Shown here: one piece after another, positions 1 to 5,026 of the stretch | How positions within the stretch are numbered: position 1 is the first letter of the stretch | How the letters are laid out: each line of letters begins with the position of its first letter | Origin: Candidatus Thalassarchaeaceae archaeon | GTDB lineage: Archaea > Thermoplasmatota > Poseidoniia > Poseidoniales > Thalassarchaeaceae | Reading direction: 5' to 3' | Assembly: GCA_013330385.1 (NCBI GenBank) | Contig: DUIL01000149.1 | Span: 1-9,432 of the forward strand | DNA: 9,432 nt | Made by a program: the position numbers and the translations under genes | The notes under the pieces: model-generated | What the model was told of the DNA's origin: nothing | What the model saw: the letters and a program-made list of their open reading frames with translations, nothing else | Databases searched by the model: none

Positions 1-2
1 TT

Positions 3-395
3 GAGAATCGCTGGAATGTACAACCTGGTGACTTACGAAGTAGAGTCGATCTCGCTGAATGGCTATTGTTCGCAATGCGTGAAATTCTCTCCGAAGATGA
101 AGAACTGCGTAATATTGACCCCGAAGGTCATCGAGATTTGGTTGATGCTGTTAGTGAACTACATCGTCGAGTAAGATACGGATGTAAGACAGAACTACTT
201 GGATTAGTGACTATTCGTGGTGTAGGCAGAACAAGAGCAAGAGAGATGATGAAACTATTAGGTGTTGAAACCGCTCTAGATGTTGCTTCTCTAACTGAAA
301 AAGATAGCTCAAAGTTAGCCGACCTTCGAGGTTGGAGTCCGAAACTTGTGAGTAATATTGTGGCAGAAGCAAGTAGGGTATCTCGAAGAAGATAA
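3..395 (+). CDS. hel308: ATP-dependent DNA helicase Hel308, C-terminal fragment
   Basis: This frame is open from the left edge (first full codon at 3) to a TAA at 393-395, giving the last 130 residues of a protein whose start lies outside the window. The segment matches the C-terminus of archaeal Hel308, a Ski2-type superfamily 2, 3'-5' DNA helicase that acts at stalled or damaged replication forks. Visible features are the helical stretch ending in ELHRRVRYG, then TELLGLVTIRGVGRTRAREM, the helix-hairpin-helix motif (G-V-G-R-x-R-A) of the last domain, followed by a second helical pair and a basic end (RVSRRR). In the family this end contacts single-stranded DNA and limits helicase activity. 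The motor motifs (Walker A, DExH) are off the window, so activity cannot be judged here. The next gene, cgi121, starts 39 nt downstream on the same strand. A related Ski2-type helicase is possible but less likely. Confidence 0.88.
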   Translation, partial: ENRWNVQPGDLRSRVDLAEWLLFAMREILSEDEELRNIDPEGHRDLVDAVSELHRRVRYGCKTELLGLVTIRGVGRTRAREMMKLLGVETALDVASLTEKDSSKLADLRGWSPKLVSNIVAEASRVSRRR

Positions 396-434
396 TGAAT
401 GACATAATTCATCAGTCAGAAGCCATCGCCGAAC

Positions 435-1010
435 GTGGAGAAATCACATCGGGTACCATGGTTCCCCGCTTGGGGTATCAAGTTTCAAGACCCAATAGAC
501 GACCCAATGGAAAAAGTCAACCAATTCAATGAATGGAGACCGAACGAACGATGGTTTCTGATGGCTTTTGATGTTGCTGCGAGTGAAGTTCACTTGTGGA
601 CAGTCTGGCATGCACTGAGACGGAGGGAAGTTTCAGGAAAAATGACTGCCAGAACTCCTGACGCTGAATTCTTGCGTATTTTGTCGGGAACTCATCAAAT
701 ACGAACGGCATTTGAACGCGCAGGATTGACAAAAGGGGATGAACAAGCTTGGATTATCCATATTCCCGAGCTTGAAATTGGAACCGGGTTTGCTAATATT
801 GAAATTCCAAGAGATATTTTCAATGAAAATACCAAACAAGCCGAAAGATTACAACTACATTTGGAGGCTTCATTGGTTGTGAAACGCCCAATGCCTAGTA
901 ACGAAGGATTGGTTAGAATTGGATCATTAAACGAAGGCGAACGTATCCCCTCCGAATACATGGAAAATACCTTTCTTAATCATGCAGCAATGGCTGATAT
1001 GAATGGTTGA
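435..1010 (+). CDS. cgi121: KEOPS complex subunit Cgi121
   Basis: This 191-residue protein is a Cgi121/TPRKB-type subunit of KEOPS, the complex that, with Sua5/TsaC, makes the universal t6A37 modification on ANN-decoding tRNAs. In the family Cgi121 binds Bud32 and helps recruit the tRNA 3' end. The diagnostic stretch is WTVWHALRRREVSG (about 55-68), followed by EFLRILSGTHQIRTAFERAG (78-97), where the family shows an 'LSGTRQI..A' core, and then a beta strand (QAWIIHIPE). The C-terminal helix NHAAMADM (about 182-189) resembles the usual family ending. The start is GTG at 435. The only upstream in-frame ATG (399) is followed two codons later by a stop, so GTG 435 or an internal ATG near 507 are the options. 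No strong Shine-Dalgarno is visible. The gene follows hel308 closely and is probably co-transcribed. The other KEOPS genes (kae1-bud32, pcc1) are not in the window. Confidence 0.82.
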   Translation: MEKSHRVPWFPAWGIKFQDPIDDPMEKVNQFNEWRPNERWFLMAFDVAASEVHLWTVWHALRRREVSGKMTARTPDAEFLRILSGTHQIRTAFERAGLTKGDEQAWIIHIPELEIGTGFANIEIPRDIFNENTKQAERLQLHLEASLVVKRPMPSNEGLVRIGSLNEGERIPSEYMENTFLNHAAMADMNG

Positions 1011-1025
1011 CCCTTCTAGGGTCAA
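1007..1025. other. Perfect hairpin overlapping the cgi121 stop codon
   Basis: TTGACCCT (1007-1014) and AGGGTCAA (1018-1025) form an 8-bp perfect inverted repeat with a 3-nt spacer (TCT). It overlaps the TGA stop of cgi121 (1008-1010) and ends 45 nt before the peptidase start. There is no following T-run on either side, so a bacterial-type terminator is not indicated. It could be an RNA stem that protects or processes the 3' end of the hel308-cgi121 message, or a dyad operator for the next gene. Confidence 0.5.
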
Positions 1026-1058
1026 ACTGATAGACATAGGGTACTGCCAATAACTGTA

Positions 1059-1065
1059 GGAGAGG
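1059..1065 (+). promoter_or_regulatory. Shine-Dalgarno of the M3 peptidase gene
   Basis: GGAGAGG lies just before the ATG at 1071. Its GGAG core (1059-1062) is 8 nt from the start codon, good spacing for pairing with the archaeal 16S rRNA 3' end. It supports ATG 1071 as the true start. Confidence 0.7.
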
Positions 1066-1070
1066 ATTTT

Positions 1071-2753
1071 ATGGGGTTCGTACCAGATGACTTAGATGGC
1101 AGTTCTTGGATTCAGATTGAACCCTATATGAATGATCTAAAGGATAGGGTACTTTCTTGTTCTAATTGTTTAGAGACATTCATTCATGACCGTTCTGCTC
1201 TTTCAGAAATTATCTCAGAAACTAGAGCCCGACTTTACATCAATATGACTTGCCACACTGATGATGAGAAAATTCAGAAAGCATGGATGGGCTTTGTTGA
1301 GAATGTGCAACCAAAGTTGTCTGAATATAGTGATATTCTAAACAAAAGAATAGTTCAACACCCATCTGTTGATGAATTACCAGAGCGTTATGATATTCTA
1401 ATCAAAGGGCTCAAAACTGACATTGAAATTTTCCGTGAAGAAAATATTCCTCTTCAAACAAGAGTCACAAAACTTGATACAAAATATGATGAAATTTGCG
1501 GGGCTCAAATTATTGAATTTGATGGAGAAAAAAAGACTATTCCTCAGATGGCAATATATCTTGAAAATACAGACCGATCTATTAGAGAGGCTGCTTGGCG
1601 TGCTGTTACAGAAAGAAGATTTCAAGATTCTGAAAAATTATCGGAAATCTTTGACGAAATGATTCAAATTAGACATCAAATAGCTACCAATGCAGGGTTT
1701 GATGGATTCCAACAATTTATGTTCTCTGCAATGCATCGATTTGATTACACAATTGAAGATTGTCTAGAATTTCATAACTCGATTGAATCAGTATGTCAGC
1801 CACTACGTCACAAAACTGATGCGGAACGCATGGAAGCACTCAATCTCGATAATCTACGGCCATGGGATATGGGTGTTGACCCGAAAGGAAGACAACCTCT
1901 CAAACCATTCAATAATGTACAAAATTTAGTCGATGGGTGCTCAAGAATATTCCACCTTATGTCGGATGAATTAGGTACTCTCTTTGATAAATTAGATGCG
2001 AATGATTGCCTAGACTTAGATAGTCGGCCTGGGAAAGCTCCAGGAGGTTACCAATATTATCTACAGAAGAGGAGGATGCCATTTATCTTCATGAATGCCG
2101 CAGGAACACAAGGAAATGTAGAGACAATGATTCATGAGGCTGGACATGCATTTCACTCGTTCTACAGCGGTCATCTCGATCTAATTCATGAGCGGAATGC
2201 CCCGATTGAATTTGCAGAAGTTGCTAGTATGTCCATGGAACTTCTAACTCACTCCCAATGGGAAGAATTCTATTCAAAAGAAGATGCAGATAGAGCAAGA
2301 AGAAATCATCTAGAGGGTATTATTTCATTCATGCCTTGGTGTGCAACAATAGACGCCTTTCAGCATTGGATTTATGCAAATCCAAATCATTCTCGAGAAG
2401 AAAGAGCACAGAAGTGGTTGGACCTCGGAAAAAGATTTGGAGCAGAATTAGACCATAGTGGCTTGGAGGAGTACAGAGAAGTTTCATGGCAACGACAAGG
2501 TCATCTATTTGGGGTCCCATTTTACTATGTTGACTATGGAATTGCACAACTAGGAGCGCTCCAAATGTGGCAATATCATCGTAATGATGAGGCTGATGCT
2601 TTGTCAAAATACAAGTCCGGGCTTTCACTAGGATATACTATGGGACTTGCTGATTTATTCAAGGCAAGTGAACTTTCACTATCCTTTAGTGAAAAACATG
2701 TTAGCAACCTAATAGGAGAAATTGAAAGTACTCTTGAGACTGTACCTCTTTGA
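1071..2753 (+). CDS. M3 family oligoendopeptidase (zinc metallopeptidase)
   Basis: This 560-residue protein is an M3-family (thimet/PepF-like) zinc oligopeptidase, expected to cut short peptides in the cytoplasm and so finish protein turnover. The zinc site is visible: HEAGH at 355-359 supplies two His ligands and the catalytic Glu, and E383 in the FAEVAS motif is the probable third ligand, 24 residues after the second His. Upstream, PGGYQYYL (324-331) and PFIFMNAAGTQGN (337-349) match the strand and loop before the active site. Downstream, H478 and the Tyr residues of PFYYVDY (Y485, Y486, Y489) match the substrate and transition-state side chains typical of M3 enzymes. The length fits the shorter M3 group that is distinct from classical PepF (about 600 residues). 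There is no signal peptide or membrane segment. The ATG at 1071 has a good Shine-Dalgarno. The next gene begins 9 nt after the stop, suggesting an operon. Substrate specificity cannot be read from sequence. Confidence 0.93.
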   Translation: MGFVPDDLDGSSWIQIEPYMNDLKDRVLSCSNCLETFIHDRSALSEIISETRARLYINMTCHTDDEKIQKAWMGFVENVQPKLSEYSDILNKRIVQHPSVDELPERYDILIKGLKTDIEIFREENIPLQTRVTKLDTKYDEICGAQIIEFDGEKKTIPQMAIYLENTDRSIREAAWRAVTERRFQDSEKLSEIFDEMIQIRHQIATNAGFDGFQQFMFSAMHRFDYTIEDCLEFHNSIESVCQPLRHKTDAERMEALNLDNLRPWDMGVDPKGRQPLKPFNNVQNLVDGCSRIFHLMSDELGTLFDKLDANDCLDLDSRPGKAPGGYQYYLQKRRMPFIFMNAAGTQGNVETMIHEAGHAFHSFYSGHLDLIHERNAPIEFAEVASMSMELLTHSQWEEFYSKEDADRARRNHLEGIISFMPWCATIDAFQHWIYANPNHSREERAQKWLDLGKRFGAELDHSGLEEYREVSWQRQGHLFGVPFYYVDYGIAQLGALQMWQYHRNDEADALSKYKSGLSLGYTMGLADLFKASELSLSFSEKHVSNLIGEIESTLETVPL

Positions 2754-2762
2754 GGAATTATA

Positions 2763-2984
2763 ATGGCAATAAAACAATTAAATAGAGAAAAAATACTCTC
2801 ATTCTGGTTGTTTATTTCAGCATTTGGGATTATGTTTGCAGTACTCTCTTGGATGCAAGAGGCAGCAATTATCCCACCGGTAGATGAGCTTGGTGCATGG
2901 AAAGGTATTGCAGCTGTAATAACTGGTTCAATACTATACTTTCTAGTTGCACGAGAAATTCCGGGCGGCCCAGGGGATGAGTGA
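2763..2984 (+). CDS. Small two-helix membrane protein, function unknown
   Basis: I do not recognise this 73-residue protein. It has a short basic N-terminus (KQLNREK), a first hydrophobic span at about 11-31 (rich in Phe, Leu, Ile and Trp), a polar loop with PPVDELGAWKG (38-48), a second span at about 49-63, and a Gly/Pro-rich acidic tail (PGGPGDE). The simplest topology is a hairpin with both ends in the cytoplasm. The ATG at 2763 lies 9 nt after the peptidase stop. A GAGG sequence (2752-2755) overlaps that TGA and sits 7 nt from the ATG, giving a good ribosome-binding site. Its own TGA overlaps the GTG start of the following gene. It is therefore very probably a real gene and part of a three-gene unit. 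A peptide-transport or protein-protein role is only a guess. Confidence 0.78.
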   Translation: MAIKQLNREKILSFWLFISAFGIMFAVLSWMQEAAIIPPVDELGAWKGIAAVITGSILYFLVAREIPGGPGDE

Positions 2985-3595
2985 TTTTGAAAAATAATCA
3001 AAGATCTAGTCTGAATGTTAAGGATAAATATGGAAAAATAATTTTCCCAGATTACCCCGAATTCAAGCCAAATCTTACACCTAAAGAAATTTTTTCTAGA
3101 GGTAGTTTCGGAGGGATTTATTGGAAAGAGATTTATTCCAATGTTGCTAATAAGAAATTCAGTGATCAGCATCTAGAATTCAGTAAATGGTGGGATGAAA
3201 TTCCTAATGAACTGCTAATCAATGAAATTTATGATAAGAATCTAAATCGATTCAAAGTTTCAAGTGGTACATCATTAAGAATGTGGGAATCAAAAGGTTG
3301 GATTAGAGAGCAGGACCCCTATGGTTGGGTACAATGGTACTGTCGGTTCTTCGTAGGTAGAAGAAGCATTGATGATGATAGGCAAATCAAACGATGGTTA
3401 AATTTTACAGGTCCAAAAGGGAGATTTAAAAATATGTTAATTAAGAAAATCATCGCTAATGAAACTGTTTTCAATGATGAAAGTATTAGCCCAGTAATCA
3501 GACAATCATTACAGCATTGGGCCTACGAACTAACACAGAATGATTTCGAAGAAGCATCTTTGGTTCTATGGAAGAATCAATTCGTCACTTCTTGA
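2981..3595 (+). CDS. Conserved Trp-rich protein of unknown function
   Basis: This 204-residue soluble protein has no signal peptide or membrane span. It carries strong motif blocks: LTPKEIFSRGSFGGIYW (32-48), the stretch WESKGWIREQDPYG (102-115) running into WVQWYCRFFVGRR (116-128), DDDRQIKRW (131-139), GPKGRF (144-149) and SPVIRQSLQHWAYELT (170-185). From memory, very similar blocks ('FTPKE..xLGAFGGTY', 'DPYGWxQWYCRFY.GRR..DDxRQIxRW') occur in uncharacterised fungal, algal and bacterial proteins, so I take it as a member of a widespread family without an assigned function. The density of Trp, Tyr, Arg and Asp suggests a rigid ligand- or nucleic-acid-binding fold, but that is inference. The GTG start at 2981 overlaps the previous TGA (GTGA), indicating translational coupling; TTG at 2987 is an alternative. 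It ends 35 bp from the convergent radA stop. Confidence 0.85.
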   Translation: MILKNNQRSSLNVKDKYGKIIFPDYPEFKPNLTPKEIFSRGSFGGIYWKEIYSNVANKKFSDQHLEFSKWWDEIPNELLINEIYDKNLNRFKVSSGTSLRMWESKGWIREQDPYGWVQWYCRFFVGRRSIDDDRQIKRWLNFTGPKGRFKNMLIKKIIANETVFNDESISPVIRQSLQHWAYELTQNDFEEASLVLWKNQFVTS

Positions 3596-3630
3596 CAGCT
3601 ATGTTGTTCGGACCCCAAGGGCCTCAAAAA

Positions 3631-4638
3631 TCAATCTTTGAGACCCTCGGCAGTCACGGTAAACACGGCCTCTCCTTCTGGAAGGTTAGGGCTGTCGACT
3701 AGACGAGCAATTCTTCGCCCTCCCTTTGACTTCCTCAAATAGAGGCGGAATGTACTTGCATGACCAACAATGTGTCCTCCAATGGCCTTGGTTGGATCTC
3801 CCCACAATGCATCTGGTCTGGACATAACTTGATTTGTAACAAGAACTAGTGCATTATGAACATCTGATAATTGCTTTAGTTCCTTCAAGTGACGATTGAG
3901 TTTTTGTTGACGGGGGGCTAACTGACCTCTCCCAACATATTCTGCACGGAAATGACTGGTGAGAGAATCTACAATTATCAATTTAACATCAATATTTTTC
4001 GATGCCCTCTTAATCTCATCAACTAGGAGCATTTGGTGTGCTGAATTGTAAGCACGAGCAACATGAATCCTGTCAAGAACCTGGATCGGATCCAAACCAA
4101 CTCCCTCAGCCATTTGAGCGATTCTCTCAGGACGGAATGTATCTTCTGTATCTATGTAGAAAACCTCTCCATCAAATCCACCTTGCTCAAGAGGAAGTAA
4201 TGTGTTAACAGCTAACTGATGGCCTATCTGAGTTTTACCACTACCAAACTCACCGTATACCTCGACAATTGCTTGGGTTTCGAATCCTCCACCTAATAAT
4301 TCGTCAAGAGCAGCAGCTCCGGAAGTCAGTTTCTGTACTTCTCGTCGTCGCTCGAGTAAAGTATTCCCTGAAACGAATCCACCAATGTTTGCTAGCTTTT
4401 TTGCTCCTTGTATTATCTTTGACGATACTGCCTCACCAAGTTCGGCCTGTTCACCTAGTTCAGTAGGACTCATTACAGCAATCGCGAGTAATTCTTCGAA
4501 TCCTGCTTCTCGTAATTTCTCTGCAGTCGCAGGACCCACACCAGGTAAATCCTCTATGGTTGCTTGTTGCTCATCAACATCAATCGTTATCGAACCGTCG
4601 TCTTCTTCCATTTTCTCACTCGCTGTCTTCTTGGCCAT
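3631..4638 (-). CDS. radA: DNA repair and recombination protein RadA
   Basis: This 335-residue protein is the archaeal RecA/Rad51 orthologue, which forms ATP-dependent filaments on single-stranded DNA and carries out homologous pairing and strand exchange. Order of domains: an acidic N-terminal tail (1-25), a helix-hairpin-helix DNA-binding domain (IEDLPGVGPATAEKLREAG, 28-46), a linker with the subunit-interaction motif around F88 (GGFVSG, equivalent to the usual F-x-x-A/G), then the RecA ATPase core. Walker A is GEFGSGKT (129-136) and Walker B is LIIVDS (220-225). The L1 region lies near 236-246 (VGRGQLAPRQQ) and L2 near 271-289 (VMSRPDALWGDPTKAIGGH). The conserved ATP-cap end LPEGEAVFTVTAEGLKD is intact. 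Length is normal for RadA and there is no intein. The ATG at 4638 follows GGTGA (5-nt spacing). Paralogue RadB is ruled out by the HhH domain and full length. Confidence 0.97.
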   Translation of the reverse strand: MAKKTASEKMEEDDGSITIDVDEQQATIEDLPGVGPATAEKLREAGFEELLAIAVMSPTELGEQAELGEAVSSKIIQGAKKLANIGGFVSGNTLLERRREVQKLTSGAAALDELLGGGFETQAIVEVYGEFGSGKTQIGHQLAVNTLLPLEQGGFDGEVFYIDTEDTFRPERIAQMAEGVGLDPIQVLDRIHVARAYNSAHQMLLVDEIKRASKNIDVKLIIVDSLTSHFRAEYVGRGQLAPRQQKLNRHLKELKQLSDVHNALVLVTNQVMSRPDALWGDPTKAIGGHIVGHASTFRLYLRKSKGGRRIARLVDSPNLPEGEAVFTVTAEGLKD

Positions 4639-4643
4639 CTATC

Positions 4644-4648
4644 TCACC
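4644..4648 (-). promoter_or_regulatory. Shine-Dalgarno of radA
   Basis: On the minus strand GGTGA lies 5 nt upstream of the ATG at 4638, within AAAGGTGAGATAG. It complements the conserved archaeal 16S rRNA 3' end and fixes the start of radA. Confidence 0.7.
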
Positions 4649-4675
4649 TTTCCTACACCTAATCTGGCTCCCTCT

Positions 4676-4686
4676 CGGTATATGAA
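4676..4686 (-). promoter_or_regulatory. Probable TATA box (box A) of radA
   Basis: On the minus strand TTCATATACCG is centred near 4682, about 44 nt upstream of the radA ATG. With the usual archaeal TATA-to-start distance of about 25 nt, transcription would begin near 4657, giving a leader of about 18 nt that just includes the GGTGA site. A second candidate, CTTATAGA (4731-4738, minus), would give a leader of about 70 nt. Start site not proven. Confidence 0.45.
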
Positions 4687-4712
4687 GAACTGATTGACCC
4701 CCTTCACTAGAT

Positions 4713-4766
4713 TGAAAGTGAAATCGGCGGTCTATAAGCGAGCAGTAACTTATTATTTCACTTTCA
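4713..4766. repeat. Perfect 12-bp inverted repeat upstream of radA
   Basis: TGAAAGTGAAAT (4713-4724) and ATTTCACTTTCA (4755-4766) are exact reverse complements, separated by 30 nt that hold a TATA-like CTATAAG. The right arm lies in a tandem TTTCAC-TTTCAC-TTT run (4756-4770), and another TTCAC occurs at 4703-4707, so the pentamer TTCAC/GTGAA appears four times in about 65 bp. The arrangement looks like clustered binding sites for a regulator near the radA promoter, or a long stem-loop. The spacer is about three helical turns, so both arms would face the same side of the DNA. Confidence 0.55.
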
Positions 4767-4837
4767 CTTTGTTTTTTCCTTTCAGTAAATATGTTTGAAT
4801 ATTCTTAGATAAGGATTCTTTGTCTATTGGATAATAA

Positions 4838-4915
4838 TGGTAGCGAGTGGTGGATTTGAACCACCGGTCTCCGGGTTATGAGCCCGACGAGATAACCTGG
4901 CTACTCAAACTCGCT
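4838..4915 (-). tRNA. tRNA-Met(CAT), initiator type
   Basis: The minus strand folds into a full cloverleaf. The acceptor stem AGCGAGT/ACTCGCT is a perfect 7 bp. The D arm has a 3-bp stem (GAG/CTC) with loop TAGCCAGGTTAT. The anticodon arm is TCGGG-CTCATAA-CCCGG with anticodon CAT (4878-4880), and the T arm is GGTGG-TTCAAAT-CCACC. The discriminator A is at 4841 and the 3' CCA (4838-4840) is encoded. The A1:U72 terminal pair and three consecutive G:C pairs next to the anticodon loop are the hallmarks of archaeal initiator tRNA, as opposed to elongator tRNA-Met or the CAT-anticodon tRNA-Ile2. No intron is present. Its product delivers the first methionine in translation. Confidence 0.96.
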
Positions 4916-4933
4916 GGCCATCCCTGAGGCATC

Positions 4934-4944
4934 GGTTATTTGAA
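4934..4944 (-). promoter_or_regulatory. TATA box of the initiator tRNA gene
   Basis: On the minus strand TTCAAATAACC is centred about 25 nt upstream of the mature tRNA 5' end at 4915. This is the spacing expected for an archaeal TATA box with transcription starting at or just before the tRNA. Confidence 0.5.
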
Positions 4945-4998
4945 CAGCGCGGGATAACAGAATCACTATGAATTTCAAAGCAGAACAGTCTTGAGCAG

Positions 4999-5014
4999 TC
5001 TGCTACCCGGCAGA
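4999..5014 (+). other. Small stem-loop in the pyrC leader
   Basis: TCTGC (4999-5003) and GCAGA (5010-5014) form a 5-bp stem with a 6-nt loop, 12 nt before the pyrC ATG. A direct repeat of CAGTCT lies at and just before the left arm. The stem is too short to rank as a riboswitch, and I name no ligand or regulator. Confidence 0.2.
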
Positions 5015-5026
5015 AAGTGAGCGGAC

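Larger units (their letters stand above)
4639..4837. other. Intergenic region between radA and the tRNA gene
   Basis: This stretch of about 200 bp has no credible coding frame. It holds the radA ribosome-binding site and TATA candidates, the 12-bp inverted repeat, and an AT-rich stretch (4750-4837) with a short palindrome GAATATTC (4797-4804). The last part lies directly downstream of the tRNA and must contain its 3' processing and termination signals, but I see no distinct terminator. Confidence 0.6.

Noticed and set aside
395..412. ATGAAT-gacata-ATTCAT inverted repeat between hel308 and cgi121
   Set aside because: Only 6 bp, all weak pairs apart from one G:C; likely by chance in AT-rich DNA.
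2576..3172. A 198-codon open frame on the minus strand across the peptidase end and the next two genes
   Set aside because: It is antisense to three well-supported genes, crosses their junctions, and its translation shows no domain or signal; it arises from the AT-rich codon use of the plus strand.
3623..3642. CTCAAA/TTTGAG stem near the radA stop as a terminator
   Set aside because: 6-bp stem with an 8-nt loop that lies partly inside the radA coding end; too weak, although a TTTTT run follows the radA stop on its strand.
4385..4693. A 102-codon plus-strand frame inside and upstream of radA
   Set aside because: It is antisense to the clear radA N-terminus, Ser/Ala-rich by composition and without recognisable features.
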